Source: JBKECF01 sp047974375 (lineage in GTDB: Bacteria; Bacillota; Clostridia; Lachnospirales; CAMZNU01). Taken from it: 64,000 bases of DNA. A program made the position numbers and the translations under genes. Each line of letters begins with the position of its first letter. Positions within the stretch are counted from its first letter, which is position 1. Shown piece after piece: positions 8,195-17,081 of this stretch. The stretch spans positions 23,529-87,528 of the forward strand of contig JBKECF010000079.1 of assembly GCA_047974375.1 (NCBI GenBank). Direction: 5' to 3'. The notes under the pieces were generated by a model. It saw only the letters and a list, made by a program, of their open reading frames with translations, did not search any database and was not told the origin of the DNA.

Positions 8195-9100
8195 TTATTC
8201 GAAAAAAATTGTCGTTGTTTTTCTATCTTCCCCTAAAAAGGTATTTTTGAATACATCTCTAGCATTTTGTATATAATCTTCTGGAACTGTAAGGGCTGGA
8301 CTATAGTGAGTAAGCCACAGCTCTTTAACGTCAGCTTTTTTTGCTATTTCGGCTGCTTCTATAAATGTCATGTGTTTATGCTCTATTGCCTTGTCTAATT
8401 TTTCGTTGTCGCCGTAAAGTCCCTCGCAAATAAATAGATCGGAACCTTTTACAAACTCGTAGGCGGCGTCTATGGGTCTTGTATCTGTCATATAGGAAAG
8501 TACTATACTTTTTCTGTCTTCACCTAAAACCATTTCTGGTAGATATATATTGTTTTGGTGTTCAACAACTTCTTTTCTTTGTAGGTTGCTCCATATTTCA
8601 CGTGGGATATGGTTTTCTATTGCTTTTTCTGTAGAAAATTTACCAACTCTTTTAATTTCGATTTTATAACTATAGCATAAAATCCTGTGGTCAACTTTTA
8701 AGGCGCTAATATTAAAATCACCTAGAGTTATTTTTTCTGTGTCTTCTGTTAGTTCATAATAATTTAATTGGAAGGCTAAATCTTTTGCAATAATAAGAAG
8801 TGCTTCCACCACTTCTTTAACACCTTGGGGACCTACTATGTTTACAGCTTCTTCTCTATGGCTATTTGCCATAGTGAACAACATACCTGTTAGACCAGTA
8901 ATATGGTCACCATGGATATGGGTTATGCATATAGTATCAATGTTTTTAAAACCCCAGCCTAGCATTTTGTTGGTTACTTGTGTACCTTCACCGCAGTCTA
9001 CAAGTAGTAACTTACCTTTATATCTACATAACATAGAGGTTAAAAATCTATTGGGCAAGGGCATCATGCCACCTGTTCCCAAAAGTGCAACTTCTAACAT
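8195..9100 (-). CDS. rnz: Ribonuclease Z (tRNA 3' processing endonuclease)
   Basis: Metallo-beta-lactamase-fold nuclease that trims the 3' ends of tRNA precursors. It is 301 residues, the usual length of the short form. The fold starts with LLGTGGMMPLPNR, the zinc motif is ITHIHGDHITGL, and further ligands fit YMTDTRP and the C-terminal WLTHYSPAL. The start ATG at 9100 is preceded by AGGAG. It is separated from the upstream gene by a terminator, so it probably has its own promoter in the short gap or depends on read-through. Confidence 0.95.
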   Translation of the reverse strand: MLEVALLGTGGMMPLPNRFLTSMLCRYKGKLLLVDCGEGTQVTNKMLGWGFKNIDTICITHIHGDHITGLTGMLFTMANSHREEAVNIVGPQGVKEVVEALLIIAKDLAFQLNYYELTEDTEKITLGDFNISALKVDHRILCYSYKIEIKRVGKFSTEKAIENHIPREIWSNLQRKEVVEHQNNIYLPEMVLGEDRKSIVLSYMTDTRPIDAAYEFVKGSDLFICEGLYGDNEKLDKAIEHKHMTFIEAAEIAKKADVKELWLTHYSPALTVPEDYIQNARDVFKNTFLGEDRKTTTIFFE

Positions 9101-9116
9101 ATAAACTCCTATTCAA

Positions 9117-9147
9117 TAAAAAAACTTCCTAAGTTAGGAAGTTTTTA
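9117..9147 (-). terminator. Intrinsic terminator after the 9164-9826 gene
   Basis: AAAACTTCCTAA (9121-9132) and TTAGGAAGTTTT (9134-9145) form a near-perfect palindrome followed on the minus strand by a run of T. It lies between the conserved hypothetical gene and rnz. Confidence 0.75.
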
Positions 9148-9163
9148 AAATATATAAGTAAGG

Positions 9164-9826
9164 CTATTTCTCGCCTTTTCCTTTGTTTTCTAATTCTTCA
9201 AAACCTTTCATTACGGCATCATATGTATCTTGTGAAATTTGAGGAAGTTCATCGCCCCAAGCTTCTGTAGCTGCGTCAAATCCATCTTGAAAAGCTTTTT
9301 TCATTTCTGATAATTTTTTTGGGTCATCCCCTGCGATGGCAGTTGCAAAATCCAACAGACGTTGAGAAGTTTTTTCAACTCCAAAGTAGCCGTCTTTTCC
9401 TACCATTTCCTTAGCTTCGGCTTTAGTAGCAGCGTCTATTTCAACATAAACATCTTTACCAGCACCAATGGCATTGTAAATATTATCTAGTTCATCGCTG
9501 TAGGCTGTTCCACTAGCCGCTGCATTTTTTTGTGCTTGTTGCTTAAGTAATTTTGTTACCATTGACTTAAAAGCGTTAGTTTGTTGCTTGCTTTGTTCCA
9601 ATAGTCTGCTTACTTCAGCGTGATCTACACCATTTTGTTTGCTTTCTTCTGTATTCTTTGTGGATAGTTCTAGCACATAAGAATCGTCTTCTGTTTCTGT
9701 TGTGGATAATACTTTATCCATTTCATTATTATTTAGTGTACGTGTTTTTTCATTTGCTCTATTTGAGTTTAAAGTTGAAAGTTCTGCATTAAAAGTTGTA
9801 CCACTGCTTAACGTATTTAATTCCAT
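9164..9826 (-). CDS. Conserved clostridial protein of unknown function
   Basis: Not recognised by function. The 220 residues have no signal peptide or membrane segment. The first half is rich in Ser, Thr and Asn and probably disordered (LNTLSSGTTFNAELSTLNS), with a Lys/Gln-rich helix near residues 85-105. The second half is helical, with a tail DGYFGVEKTSQRLLDFA, then a GDDPKKL turn and KKAFQDGFDAATEAWG. I have seen this ending in other clostridial hypothetical proteins, some of them near motility genes, but cannot name the family. I chose the ATG at 9826 because AGGAGATG lies before it; an ATG three codons earlier overlaps that site. It is a single-gene unit with its own terminator. Confidence 0.8.
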   Translation of the reverse strand: MELNTLSSGTTFNAELSTLNSNRANEKTRTLNNNEMDKVLSTTETEDDSYVLELSTKNTEESKQNGVDHAEVSRLLEQSKQQTNAFKSMVTKLLKQQAQKNAAASGTAYSDELDNIYNAIGAGKDVYVEIDAATKAEAKEMVGKDGYFGVEKTSQRLLDFATAIAGDDPKKLSEMKKAFQDGFDAATEAWGDELPQISQDTYDAVMKGFEELENKGKGEK

Positions 9827-10010
9827 ATAAAACATCTCCTTTTTTATTGCTTCTTAGTTAACAGTTGTTAGTTAAATTATAACAAATTCGATTAAGCTAT
9901 GCAACTATTTATCTTTGGAATTTATAATAAAATGCGTTTAAATAATGGAGATGATTAGGTGGGCGATATGTTGACGCATTTTAAAATAGACTATAAGATT
10001 AAAATACTAG
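9827..10010. other. Intergenic stretch between divergent genes, no gene seen
   Basis: A/T-rich leader of the minus-strand gene at 9164-9826 (ribosome site AGGAGATG at its edge) followed by non-coding sequence. A short palindrome AACAACTGTT-like segment lies near 9855-9870. A possible remnant of pglX coding sequence (KIDYK-like) lies near 9985-9995 but is too short to rely on. Confidence 0.5.
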
Positions 10011-10103
10011 GACGAAAAAATAAAGCATCTAGCAGATTCTCAAATAGTAATCGATTTAGATGACGGTGTAGTTAAAAACTATGGTTTATTTACAGAAATT
10101 TAA
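10011..10103 (+). pseudogene. C-terminal remnant of a second PglX-type methyltransferase
   Basis: The frame from 10011 to the TAA at 10101-10103 encodes 30 residues that align with the last residues of the intact pglX downstream: KIKHLADSQIVIDLDDGVV here against NIKHLADLQIIIDLDDGVV there. The only readable part is the tail; the rest of the gene is gone. It shows that a second pglX-like gene once stood upstream of the AlbA/Schlafen-like pseudogene. Confidence 0.85.
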
Positions 10104-10143
10104 GCTAAACTAAAATAAATCTTTAAGAAAACTCTTTAAAAAT

Positions 10144-11201
10144 ATGGCGGGATTTTATACATTGGAGGTATTTATATGGTGGAGAATATCATTACAGAAG
10201 TGGTAGTACTAAACAGCAACTTACGGGACAAGTATTTACACAATTTTTACTAAAAAAACAGGCTCAACATGGGATAGCATACCAGTAGAAAATGTTAAAG
10301 TTGAAGATTTGCGAAATGATAGCTTTAATATTTTTAGAGAACAAGCTATAAAAAGCGGAAGAATGGATATAAAGGGTGTAGAATCTAGTAACACAGAACT
10401 TTTAGATAATTTAAATTTACTGCAAGATAGTATATTAAAAAGAGCAGGAATTATGCTTTTTCATCATAATATAGAAAATGGGTTCCTGGTTCATATATAA
10501 AAATTGGATACTTTAGAACTAATTCTGAACTACTTTATCAAGATGAAATACATGGTTCTTTATTATCACAAATGGAACGTATAATAGATTTACTTTATAC
10601 AAAATACTTGAAGGCGTACATATCCTACGAAGGAGTAACTAGGATTGAAAAATACTTGTTTCCAAAGGAAGCCGTAAGAGAATCTGTATACAAAGCCATT
10701 GCTCATAAAAATTATGATACACTTATTACAATCCAGATTAGTGTGTACGAAGATAAACTATACATTATAAATTATTGTATTTTCCCTGAGGACTGGACCG
10801 TAAAGGAGTTATTATCAAAACATAGATCAAGACCTTTTAATCCTGTTATTGCTAATACATTCTTTAGGGTAGGTTTTATAGAAGCTTGGGTAAGAGGCAT
10901 AGAAAATATTAATGACAGTTGTATAAAAGCTAAAATACCTACTTCAGAATATGTAATAAAAAAAGAAGATTTTACAATCAAGTTTAGTGCCTTAACTAAC
11001 CAGGCTAACCAAGATGGAAATATATACAATAGAATTATTATAGTTATAAAAGATACACCTGAAATTTCTCAACTTAAAATAGCAAATAGCTTAGGGGAAA
11101 CTCTAACAACAGTAAAGTATCATATGAAAAGAATGCGTGAAAAAGGAATAATAACTCGAGAGGGGACAAGTCAAAAAGGTAGGTGGGTTATAAATGAATA
11201 A
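10144..11201 (+). pseudogene. Broken AlbA/Schlafen-type ATP-binding transcriptional regulator
   Basis: Pieces of a family with an N-terminal AlbA_2 DNA-binding domain, a GHKL-type ATPase region and a C-terminal winged helix. At 10144 the AlbA core survives (YGGILYIGG), then joins directly to YGGEYHYRSGSTKQQLTG, so about 80 residues in between are missing. The frame then breaks at the A-run 10252-10258 (one A short), continues as KTGSTWDSIPVENVKVEDL, and breaks again at 10475-10478 (one A short) before WVPGSYIKIGYF. From 10572 it is open to 11201, including the helix-turn-helix (ISQLKIANSLGETLTTVKYH). A conserved ATPase motif is also eroded (YIINYCIFPEDW). Its stop overlaps the pglX start by 8 bases, which suggests the two genes once worked as a coupled pair. 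Confidence 0.85.
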
Positions 11202-14200
11202 ATTAGCAATTCAAAAATTTGCTGTGGAAGCAAGACGAGATTTACTTAGGCAAGTTAAGCAACAAGCATATAATTATGAAATAGATGAAGATGGTTATGG
11301 CGATGAAAATGCAAAATCTGTTAGAGGCATAGTTTTAACAGATGAAAAAGTTTCTCAAAGAAAAGCTTTAATAAATAAAATTAAGAAAATAGGATATGAA
11401 AAAGTAATGGATACTGTGGCTTATACATGGTTCAACAGATTTATCGCTCTTAGATATATGGAAGTAAATGATTTTTTGCCTAGCCGTATAAGGGTTTTAT
11501 CCAATGATAATGGTGAATTTAAGCCGGATATTTTAACTAGAGCTTTAGAAGTAGATTTTGCTGGAATAAATAAAGATTTGGTAATTGAACTAAAAAGTGA
11601 CCCAACGAAGGAGGAGGATTTATACAGATATTTATTTTTAGCCCAATGCAACGCTTTAAATAATGAACTGCCTTATATGTTTGAAAAAATTGGTAGCTAT
11701 ACAGAGCTTTTATTGCCCCTAAAAATATTAAATGATGAAAGTGTAATTGCCCGTTTAGTAAATGATATTGATGAAATGGATTTTACAGAGGCTGTGGAGA
11801 TTGTTGGCTGGTTGTTTCAGTATTATAATACTGAGCGAAAAAATGAGGTAATAAATATTTATAAAGGAACAATAAAAAAAGATGACATACCATCAGCAAC
11901 TCAACTTTTTACAACGAATTGGGTTGTAAAATACATGGTGGATAATTCCTTAGGAAGATACTGGATAGAGCGAAATCCACAAAGTAATTTAAAAAATAAG
12001 TTGGATTTTTTTGTTATGCCTAAAAATGATGAAATACAATATATAGATGAGGAAATAAAACCAGAGGATTTAACATTTTTTGACCCTTGTATGGGCAGTG
12101 GACATATATTAGTTTATGCATTTGAAGTTTTAATAGAGATATACAAGGAGTGTGGATATTCTGAAAGGGAATCAGCTAAATTAATTGTAGAAAAAAATTT
12201 ATATGGTATTGATATTGATGATAGAGCTTATGAATTAGCTTACTTTGCTGTGATGATGAAGGCTAGAAGCTACGATAGAAGGTTTCTTACTAGAAATATT
12301 GAACCAAATGTTGTGGCAATCCAGGAAACAAATAATTTAGATGAAACGGGCTATTTAGACCTAGACATAAATATAGATGAATACACTAAAAATTGTGTAT
12401 TGGATATGCTTACTTTATTTAAATATGCAAAAGAAGTAGGCTCATTAGTTACAGTGGAAAATATAGATTTTAAATGTATTGAAAATTTTATAAACTCCAT
12501 AGAAAGCATGAGCTCAAATAATTTGTTTTTAATGGGATGGTACAAAAAATATCAACTTATTATAAAATCTTTAATAAAACAAAGTGAAATTTTATGCAAT
12601 AAATATAATATAGTTTGTACCAATCCACCATATTTAAATAAGATGGAAGGGGAACTAAAAAGTTTTGTTACAAAAAATTACAAAGACTATAGCAATGACC
12701 TATTTTCTGTTTTTATTTATAAAAATTTCCAGTATTGTAAAGAAAATGGTTATTCTGCCTTTATGACTCCATTTGTATGGATGTTTATAAAAAGCTATGA
12801 AAAATTAAGAGATTACATATTAGAAAATAAGTCCATAACTACACTAGTACAAATGGAGTATTCAGCTTTTGAAGAAGCAACAGTGCCTATATGTTCATTT
12901 GTATTAAAAAAAAGCAGGGAAACAACCAAGGGATTGTACTTTAGGCTGGAAGAATTTAAAGGTGGAATGGAAGTTCAAAAGGTAAAAGTTTTAGAAGGAA
13001 TTAAAAATAAGGATTGTGGGTATTTCTATGAAAGTTCGCAAGGGAATTTTTCCAAAATCCCAGGGTCGCCTATTGCTTATTGGGTTAGTGAGAAGATGTT
13101 TTATGTTTTTGACAATAGCAAAAAACTTGGAGAAATAGCATTGCCTAAACAAGGCCTTGCTACTGCAGATAATAACAGATTTTTAAGAATGTGGAATGAA
13201 GTAAATAATAATAATATTTGTTATAATGCGAAAAATGTTGAAAACTCAGTAGAAAGTAAAAAAAAGTGGTTTCCGTACAATAAGGGAGGTAAGTTTAGAA
13301 AATGGTATGGTAATAATGATTTCATTATAAATTGGGAAAATGATGGTGAGGCTATACGGGATTTTAAAAACTCTGTTACAAGAAATACTAGATTTTATTT
13401 TGACCAGTGCATTTCTTGGTCCTTAATTTCATCTAGTAGTACAGCCTTTAGATATAAACCTCATGGATTTATTTTTGATGTTGCAGGCATGAGTTGCTTT
13501 ACAGAGCCTAAAATGATTAAATATTTATTAGGTTTAAATAATACGAAGTTAGTAAATGAAATTTTGAAAATATTAGCACCTACTATAAATTATCAAGTTG
13601 GAGATATTGCTAATATTCCTGTTATTTATTCGAAAGAAAATGAGGCTGACATTAATAATATAGTTGATGAAAATATGTCTATTTCAAAAACCGATTGGGA
13701 TTCCTTCGAAACCTCATGGGATTTCAAGTCCCACCCACTACTAAAAGGCGAAACCATAGCCCAAGGCTACAAAAACTGGGAAAAAGAATGCACCAATCGT
13801 TTCAACCAACTAAAGGCCAATGAAGAAGAATTAAATAAAATCTTTATAGAAATTTATGGTCTGCAAGATGAACTAACCCCAGAAGTAGCTGACAAAGATG
13901 TAACGGTAAGTCTTGCAGACCTACAACGGGATATAAAATCTTTTATATCCTACGGTGTAGGCTGTATCTTTGGTCGTTATTCCCTAGACGTAGAGGGCTT
14001 AGCATTTGCCGGTGGCGACTTTGACTTAAATATGTACTATAGATTTAAGCCAGACAAAGACAATGTAGTTCCTATATGCGATGATGAATATTTTAATGAC
14101 GACATTGTAAATCGTTTTGTAGATTTTGTAAAAATAATTTACAGCGAAGATACCTTAGAGGAAAATTTAGATTTTATAGCCGATGCCCTTAATAAAAAAG

Positions 14201-14628
14201 GCGATAACCCAAGACAAGTAATAAGAAACTACTTCTTAAATGATTTCTATAAAGACCACCTTAAAACCTACCAAAAAAGACCTATTTACTGGCTTTTTGA
14301 CAGTGGAAAGAAAAATGGTTTTAAAGGACTTATTTATATTCACAGGTATAAAAAAGATTTAATGGCTAGAGTGCGTATAGATTATGTTCATGAACAACAA
14401 GAACGTTATATTTCTCAGCTAAAGATTATAGAAGATGAACTGTTAAGTGCCAGCCAAAGAGAGAAATCCAGACTAAATAAATTAGAAAAAAAGTTTAAAG
14501 ACCAAGTGATAGAGGTAAAGGCGTATGAAGAAAACATAAAACACTTGGCAGACTTGCAAATAATAATTGATCTAGATGATGGTGTAGTTAATAACTACAA
14601 TTTATTTAGCGATATTCTAGCTAAGTAA
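11194..14628 (+). CDS. pglX: Orphan PglX-type (BREX) N6-adenine DNA methyltransferase
   Basis: Large site-specific adenine methyltransferase of the kind that marks host DNA in BREX defence. The 1144 residues include motif I (DPCMGSGH, from Asp297) and the catalytic NPPY (477-480), the order of gamma-class enzymes. The variable middle (about 600-830) is where target recognition is expected. The C-terminus ends in a coiled region and IDLDDGVVNNYNLF, as in BREX-1 PglX proteins. No brxA, brxB, brxC, pglZ or brxL gene is in the window, so it is an orphan here. Codon use changes near 13690: the last 300 residues use many C-ending codons, unlike the A/T-ending first part. The stop adjoins a repeat copy. 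Confidence 0.88.
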   Translation: MNKLAIQKFAVEARRDLLRQVKQQAYNYEIDEDGYGDENAKSVRGIVLTDEKVSQRKALINKIKKIGYEKVMDTVAYTWFNRFIALRYMEVNDFLPSRIRVLSNDNGEFKPDILTRALEVDFAGINKDLVIELKSDPTKEEDLYRYLFLAQCNALNNELPYMFEKIGSYTELLLPLKILNDESVIARLVNDIDEMDFTEAVEIVGWLFQYYNTERKNEVINIYKGTIKKDDIPSATQLFTTNWVVKYMVDNSLGRYWIERNPQSNLKNKLDFFVMPKNDEIQYIDEEIKPEDLTFFDPCMGSGHILVYAFEVLIEIYKECGYSERESAKLIVEKNLYGIDIDDRAYELAYFAVMMKARSYDRRFLTRNIEPNVVAIQETNNLDETGYLDLDINIDEYTKNCVLDMLTLFKYAKEVGSLVTVENIDFKCIENFINSIESMSSNNLFLMGWYKKYQLIIKSLIKQSEILCNKYNIVCTNPPYLNKMEGELKSFVTKNYKDYSNDLFSVFIYKNFQYCKENGYSAFMTPFVWMFIKSYEKLRDYILENKSITTLVQMEYSAFEEATVPICSFVLKKSRETTKGLYFRLEEFKGGMEVQKVKVLEGIKNKDCGYFYESSQGNFSKIPGSPIAYWVSEKMFYVFDNSKKLGEIALPKQGLATADNNRFLRMWNEVNNNNICYNAKNVENSVESKKKWFPYNKGGKFRKWYGNNDFIINWENDGEAIRDFKNSVTRNTRFYFDQCISWSLISSSSTAFRYKPHGFIFDVAGMSCFTEPKMIKYLLGLNNTKLVNEILKILAPTINYQVGDIANIPVIYSKENEADINNIVDENMSISKTDWDSFETSWDFKSHPLLKGETIAQGYKNWEKECTNRFNQLKANEEELNKIFIEIYGLQDELTPEVADKDVTVSLADLQRDIKSFISYGVGCIFGRYSLDVEGLAFAGGDFDLNMYYRFKPDKDNVVPICDDEYFNDDIVNRFVDFVKIIYSEDTLEENLDFIADALNKKGDNPRQVIRNYFLNDFYKDHLKTYQKRPIYWLFDSGKKNGFKGLIYIHRYKKDLMARVRIDYVHEQQERYISQLKIIEDELLSASQREKSRLNKLEKKFKDQVIEVKAYEENIKHLADLQIIIDLDDGVVNNYNLFSDILAK

Positions 14629-14790
14629 ATAGACCTATCCGTCAGTGGGGGCTTGTACCCCAGCTGAGCGGTGAATTCGGCCGCATAATCGAGTTGGTTG
14701 CATAGTCGAGCAGAAAGCACAGCTTTCGACCAGGTTAGACAGTCCCACCACCTTATACATTGAGGTAGTGGTCTAATTCTTACCGATAAA
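14625..14790 (+). repeat. Dispersed intergenic repeat, copy B (A end to B end)
   Basis: About 166 bp beginning AATAGACCTATCCGTCAG at the pglX stop codon and ending TCTAATTCTTACCGATAA. It has an internal hairpin GGGG-CTTGTA-CCCC near 14648 and a second one (GTCGA, GAAAGC, ACA, GCTTTC, GAC) at 14705-14730. It shares these blocks and their order with the copies at 48479 (direct) and, inverted, at 35733 and 49523. It lacks a 12-base block (TTACTTGGTTGC-like) present in the copies at 48479 and 49523. Confidence 0.88.
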
Positions 14791-14920
14791 AAATATTACC
14801 AATTTTCAGGACAGCCCCCTTTTGTTTGCTGGCATAGCTTGAGGTTATCGCTCAAAAATTGATTTTTTTATAAATCCCTAATTGAACTCCCAAAACGGCG
14901 GACTGCTTTTTTTATCTTAC
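14791..14920. other. Non-coding remainder between pglX and the kinase-like gene
   Basis: No ORF. It contains a weak hairpin TTGAG-gttatcg-CTCAA followed at a distance by a T-run (near 14841-14872), which may end the pglX transcript. On the minus strand it reads GGGGGCTGTCCTGAAAATTGG, which resembles an insertion-sequence end but has no transposase or matching second end, so I leave it unassigned. Confidence 0.4.
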
Positions 14921-15508
14921 CTAGTTTATATATAAATCTTTAACTAAATTACTAAGCATACTTGCTGTTTTACCAATGCCCAGTTTACTACTGTCTACAA
15001 GTAAATCATAGCCATCAAGAGGGGAGGACACACCTTGGGAATATCTTCTTCGATATATCTCTCTTGCCTTATCAACTTTTACAATCATGTTTTTCGCTTG
15101 TTGTTTATTCATTTTTAAATAATTTATACAGTTTTCTACCCTAGTTTCGTAGGGTGCGAAAACAAAAATATGTATTGCGTTTTTTGCGTCTTTTAAAATT
15201 GAGTTGCCACATCTTCCAACTATTATACAGGATTCTTTTTTAGAAATATCTTCAATTATATTTTTTTGCACTTCAAAAATTTCATCTTGCATATTAAGCC
15301 CAAGGGGGAATGCTCGCCTAAAGTATTTAGATGTGGATTTTTCCTCCTCCTCGCTTATTAGGGGGATGGGTTGCCCCATTCTTTTGGCTGTTGCTTCAAC
15401 TAAATCTCTATCATAGAATTCAATATCTAGATTTGTAGCCATTTGTTGAGCGATAGACCTACCCATGCTGGCAAATTGGCGTGAAATGGTTACTATATAA
15501 TTTTCCAT
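14921..15508 (-). CDS. Cytidylate kinase-like family protein
   Basis: Member of the cytidylate-kinase-like P-loop family whose true substrate is not established. The 195 residues start YIVTISRQFASMGRSIAQQMA, where ISRQFASMGR replaces a normal P-loop and is the family hallmark. Other segments include YDRDLVEATAKRMG, IIVGRCGNSIL, and the Arg-rich lid KAREIYRRRYS, followed by YDLLVDSSKLG. It begins 9 bases after the last permease gene of the amino-acid transporter and has its own ribosome site (AGGAGAAAATA), so it is the last gene of that operon. The link between the two functions is not obvious. Confidence 0.85.
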   Translation of the reverse strand: MENYIVTISRQFASMGRSIAQQMATNLDIEFYDRDLVEATAKRMGQPIPLISEEEEKSTSKYFRRAFPLGLNMQDEIFEVQKNIIEDISKKESCIIVGRCGNSILKDAKNAIHIFVFAPYETRVENCINYLKMNKQQAKNMIVKVDKAREIYRRRYSQGVSSPLDGYDLLVDSSKLGIGKTASMLSNLVKDLYIN

Positions 15509-15517
15509 TATTTTCTC

Positions 15518-16285
15518 CTAACTAAGTTTAGTTCTTTGTATATTTCTAACTATCATGGATATTGTAAAGTTAATTATAAAATAAATCAATGCAGCAAAGC
15601 CGAACAATACAAAGACATCAGATACATTTACTGTTCCTGTGCCATTGTATAAATAGGCTGATCCAAGCAAAGTTTTTACTCTAGACATAAGCTCTATAAT
15701 GGCTACATTGGCTAAATAAGATGAGTCCTTTATAGTAGTGATAACCTGACTAAGTAAAGTGGGTATTATGTTTCTAAAGGCTTGAGGTAGTACAATGTAC
15801 ACCATTATACCAATTGTGCCAAAGCCTTGGGAGTGGCCTGCTTCAAATTGCCCAAGATCAACTGAGTTAAGTCCGCCACGTACAATTTCCGCTATTACAG
15901 AAGATGTAAATAGGGTAAGGGCTATAGATGCCTTTATTAAAATTCCGAACTCTACAGCCGACAGACCGAACATAGGTTTTTGAAAAAATTTTGGTATAGG
16001 GAACATAACGAGAGAAACAAAAATCCAAAGTAAAAGTGGAGTGTTTCTAAAAATCTCAATATATGCAATTGTAATAAATCTTACTAACTTCATAAAATAT
16101 TTTTTTATACCTGTTTTTTTGTCACCAATGCAATAATTACGGATTAAAGCCAAAATTGAACCAATTACAATTCCTATTAAAACTGCAATTATAGAAATAA
16201 TAATTGTAAAAATAACACCTTTAAAAATATAAAAAAGTAAATCTGTATTTTTTAGCATGGAAAAACTTCCAGTCCATGTATCCAT
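15518..16285 (-). CDS. Polar amino-acid ABC transporter permease (His/Glu/Gln/Arg type)
   Basis: Second membrane subunit of a PAAT-family amino-acid importer. It is 255 residues with about five membrane segments and the family permease motif around GQFEAGHSQGFGTIGIMVYI, the EAA-like loop, followed by VLPQAFRNIIPTLLSQ. It follows the sister permease by 2 bases and precedes the kinase-like gene. A longer N-terminus (DTWTGSFSMLKNTDLLFYI) distinguishes it from its partner. Confidence 0.93.
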   Translation of the reverse strand: MDTWTGSFSMLKNTDLLFYIFKGVIFTIIISIIAVLIGIVIGSILALIRNYCIGDKKTGIKKYFMKLVRFITIAYIEIFRNTPLLLWIFVSLVMFPIPKFFQKPMFGLSAVEFGILIKASIALTLFTSSVIAEIVRGGLNSVDLGQFEAGHSQGFGTIGIMVYIVLPQAFRNIIPTLLSQVITTIKDSSYLANVAIIELMSRVKTLLGSAYLYNGTGTVNVSDVFVLFGFAALIYFIINFTISMIVRNIQRTKLS

Positions 16286-16287
16286 TT

Positions 16288-17004
16288 TTATGCCACCATC
16301 CCTTCTGTTGCTTTAATTTTTCTTTGGTAACGCTTTTTAAGGGAGTTTTCCCATATACTTGCAAGAGTAGAAAGTGGGAAGCAAATAATAAAGAATAATA
16401 TTCCACACACTAAATAGGCAGGTCCATATGCTCCTCCGGTGTTAACTCCAGTAACAAAACTATATGTGGAAGATATTAAATCAGCGCCACCAATTATGTA
16501 AAGGCAGGAAGTGTTTTTCACTAAGTTAACAACTTGGTTTACCATTGGAGGTAAAATTATTTTTATACTTTGTGGCAATATAATTAATTGCATTTTTTGA
16601 AAATAACTAAAACCTTGGGAGTCGGCGGCCTCGAACTGTCCTATAGGTATTGATTCTATACCTGTTCTTACAACTTCTGCCATGTATGCACCATGGTATA
16701 TACCTATGGATATAATGCCTGTAGTTATAATTCCTAGAGATTTATTAGTAAATGCCAAAAAATAATATAAAAAACATAGTTGTAATATTAATGGTGTGTT
16801 TTGAATAAATTCCACATAAATTCTTGTTAAAATCTTTAAAGATTTTTTATTGCTAGTTGCCATTAGTCCAAAAATTATTCCTAAAAATAGGGATAGAAAT
16901 AGAGCGAAAATAGCTGTTAAAAGAGTATTTTCTAAACCAAGAAAAAAAGTACTATTGTACCTCCAAAGGGTCTTCCATGCTTCTATTGAAAAAATAGTTT
17001 TCAT
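16288..17004 (-). CDS. Polar amino-acid ABC transporter permease
   Basis: First membrane subunit of the same importer, 238 residues, about five membrane segments. The ATPase-docking loop reads GQFEAADSQGFSYFQKMQLI, then ILPQSIKIILPPMVNQVV. The start has AGGAGGATTT before ATG. A terminator lies between it and the binding-protein gene, so the permeases are probably made at a lower level than the binding protein. Confidence 0.93.
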   Translation of the reverse strand: MKTIFSIEAWKTLWRYNSTFFLGLENTLLTAIFALFLSLFLGIIFGLMATSNKKSLKILTRIYVEFIQNTPLILQLCFLYYFLAFTNKSLGIITTGIISIGIYHGAYMAEVVRTGIESIPIGQFEAADSQGFSYFQKMQLIILPQSIKIILPPMVNQVVNLVKNTSCLYIIGGADLISSTYSFVTGVNTGGAYGPAYLVCGILFFIICFPLSTLASIWENSLKKRYQRKIKATEGMVA

Positions 17005-17025
17005 AAATCCTCCTTGTATAATATG

Positions 17026-17075
17026 CCTAAAAAAAGACTTCCCTTAAGATGTATTTGCCTAAGGTGAAGTCTTTT
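17026..17075 (-). terminator. Terminator between binding protein and permease genes
   Basis: On the minus strand AAAAGACTTC...CCTTA pairs with TAAGG...GAAGTCTTTT around a loop of about 13 bases with one bulge, followed by a run of T (plus-strand A run ending at 17035). As it sits inside the operon it probably acts partly, giving excess binding protein. Confidence 0.7.
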
Positions 17076-17081
17076 GGATTT

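Noticed and set aside
10011..14628. Complete BREX defence system
   Set aside because: Only pglX is intact. No brxA, brxB, brxC, pglZ or brxL in the window, so calling it BREX would overstate.
14791..14920. Insertion-sequence relic (GGGGGCTGTCCTGAAAATTGG)
   Set aside because: No second end, target duplication or transposase fragment, so not called.
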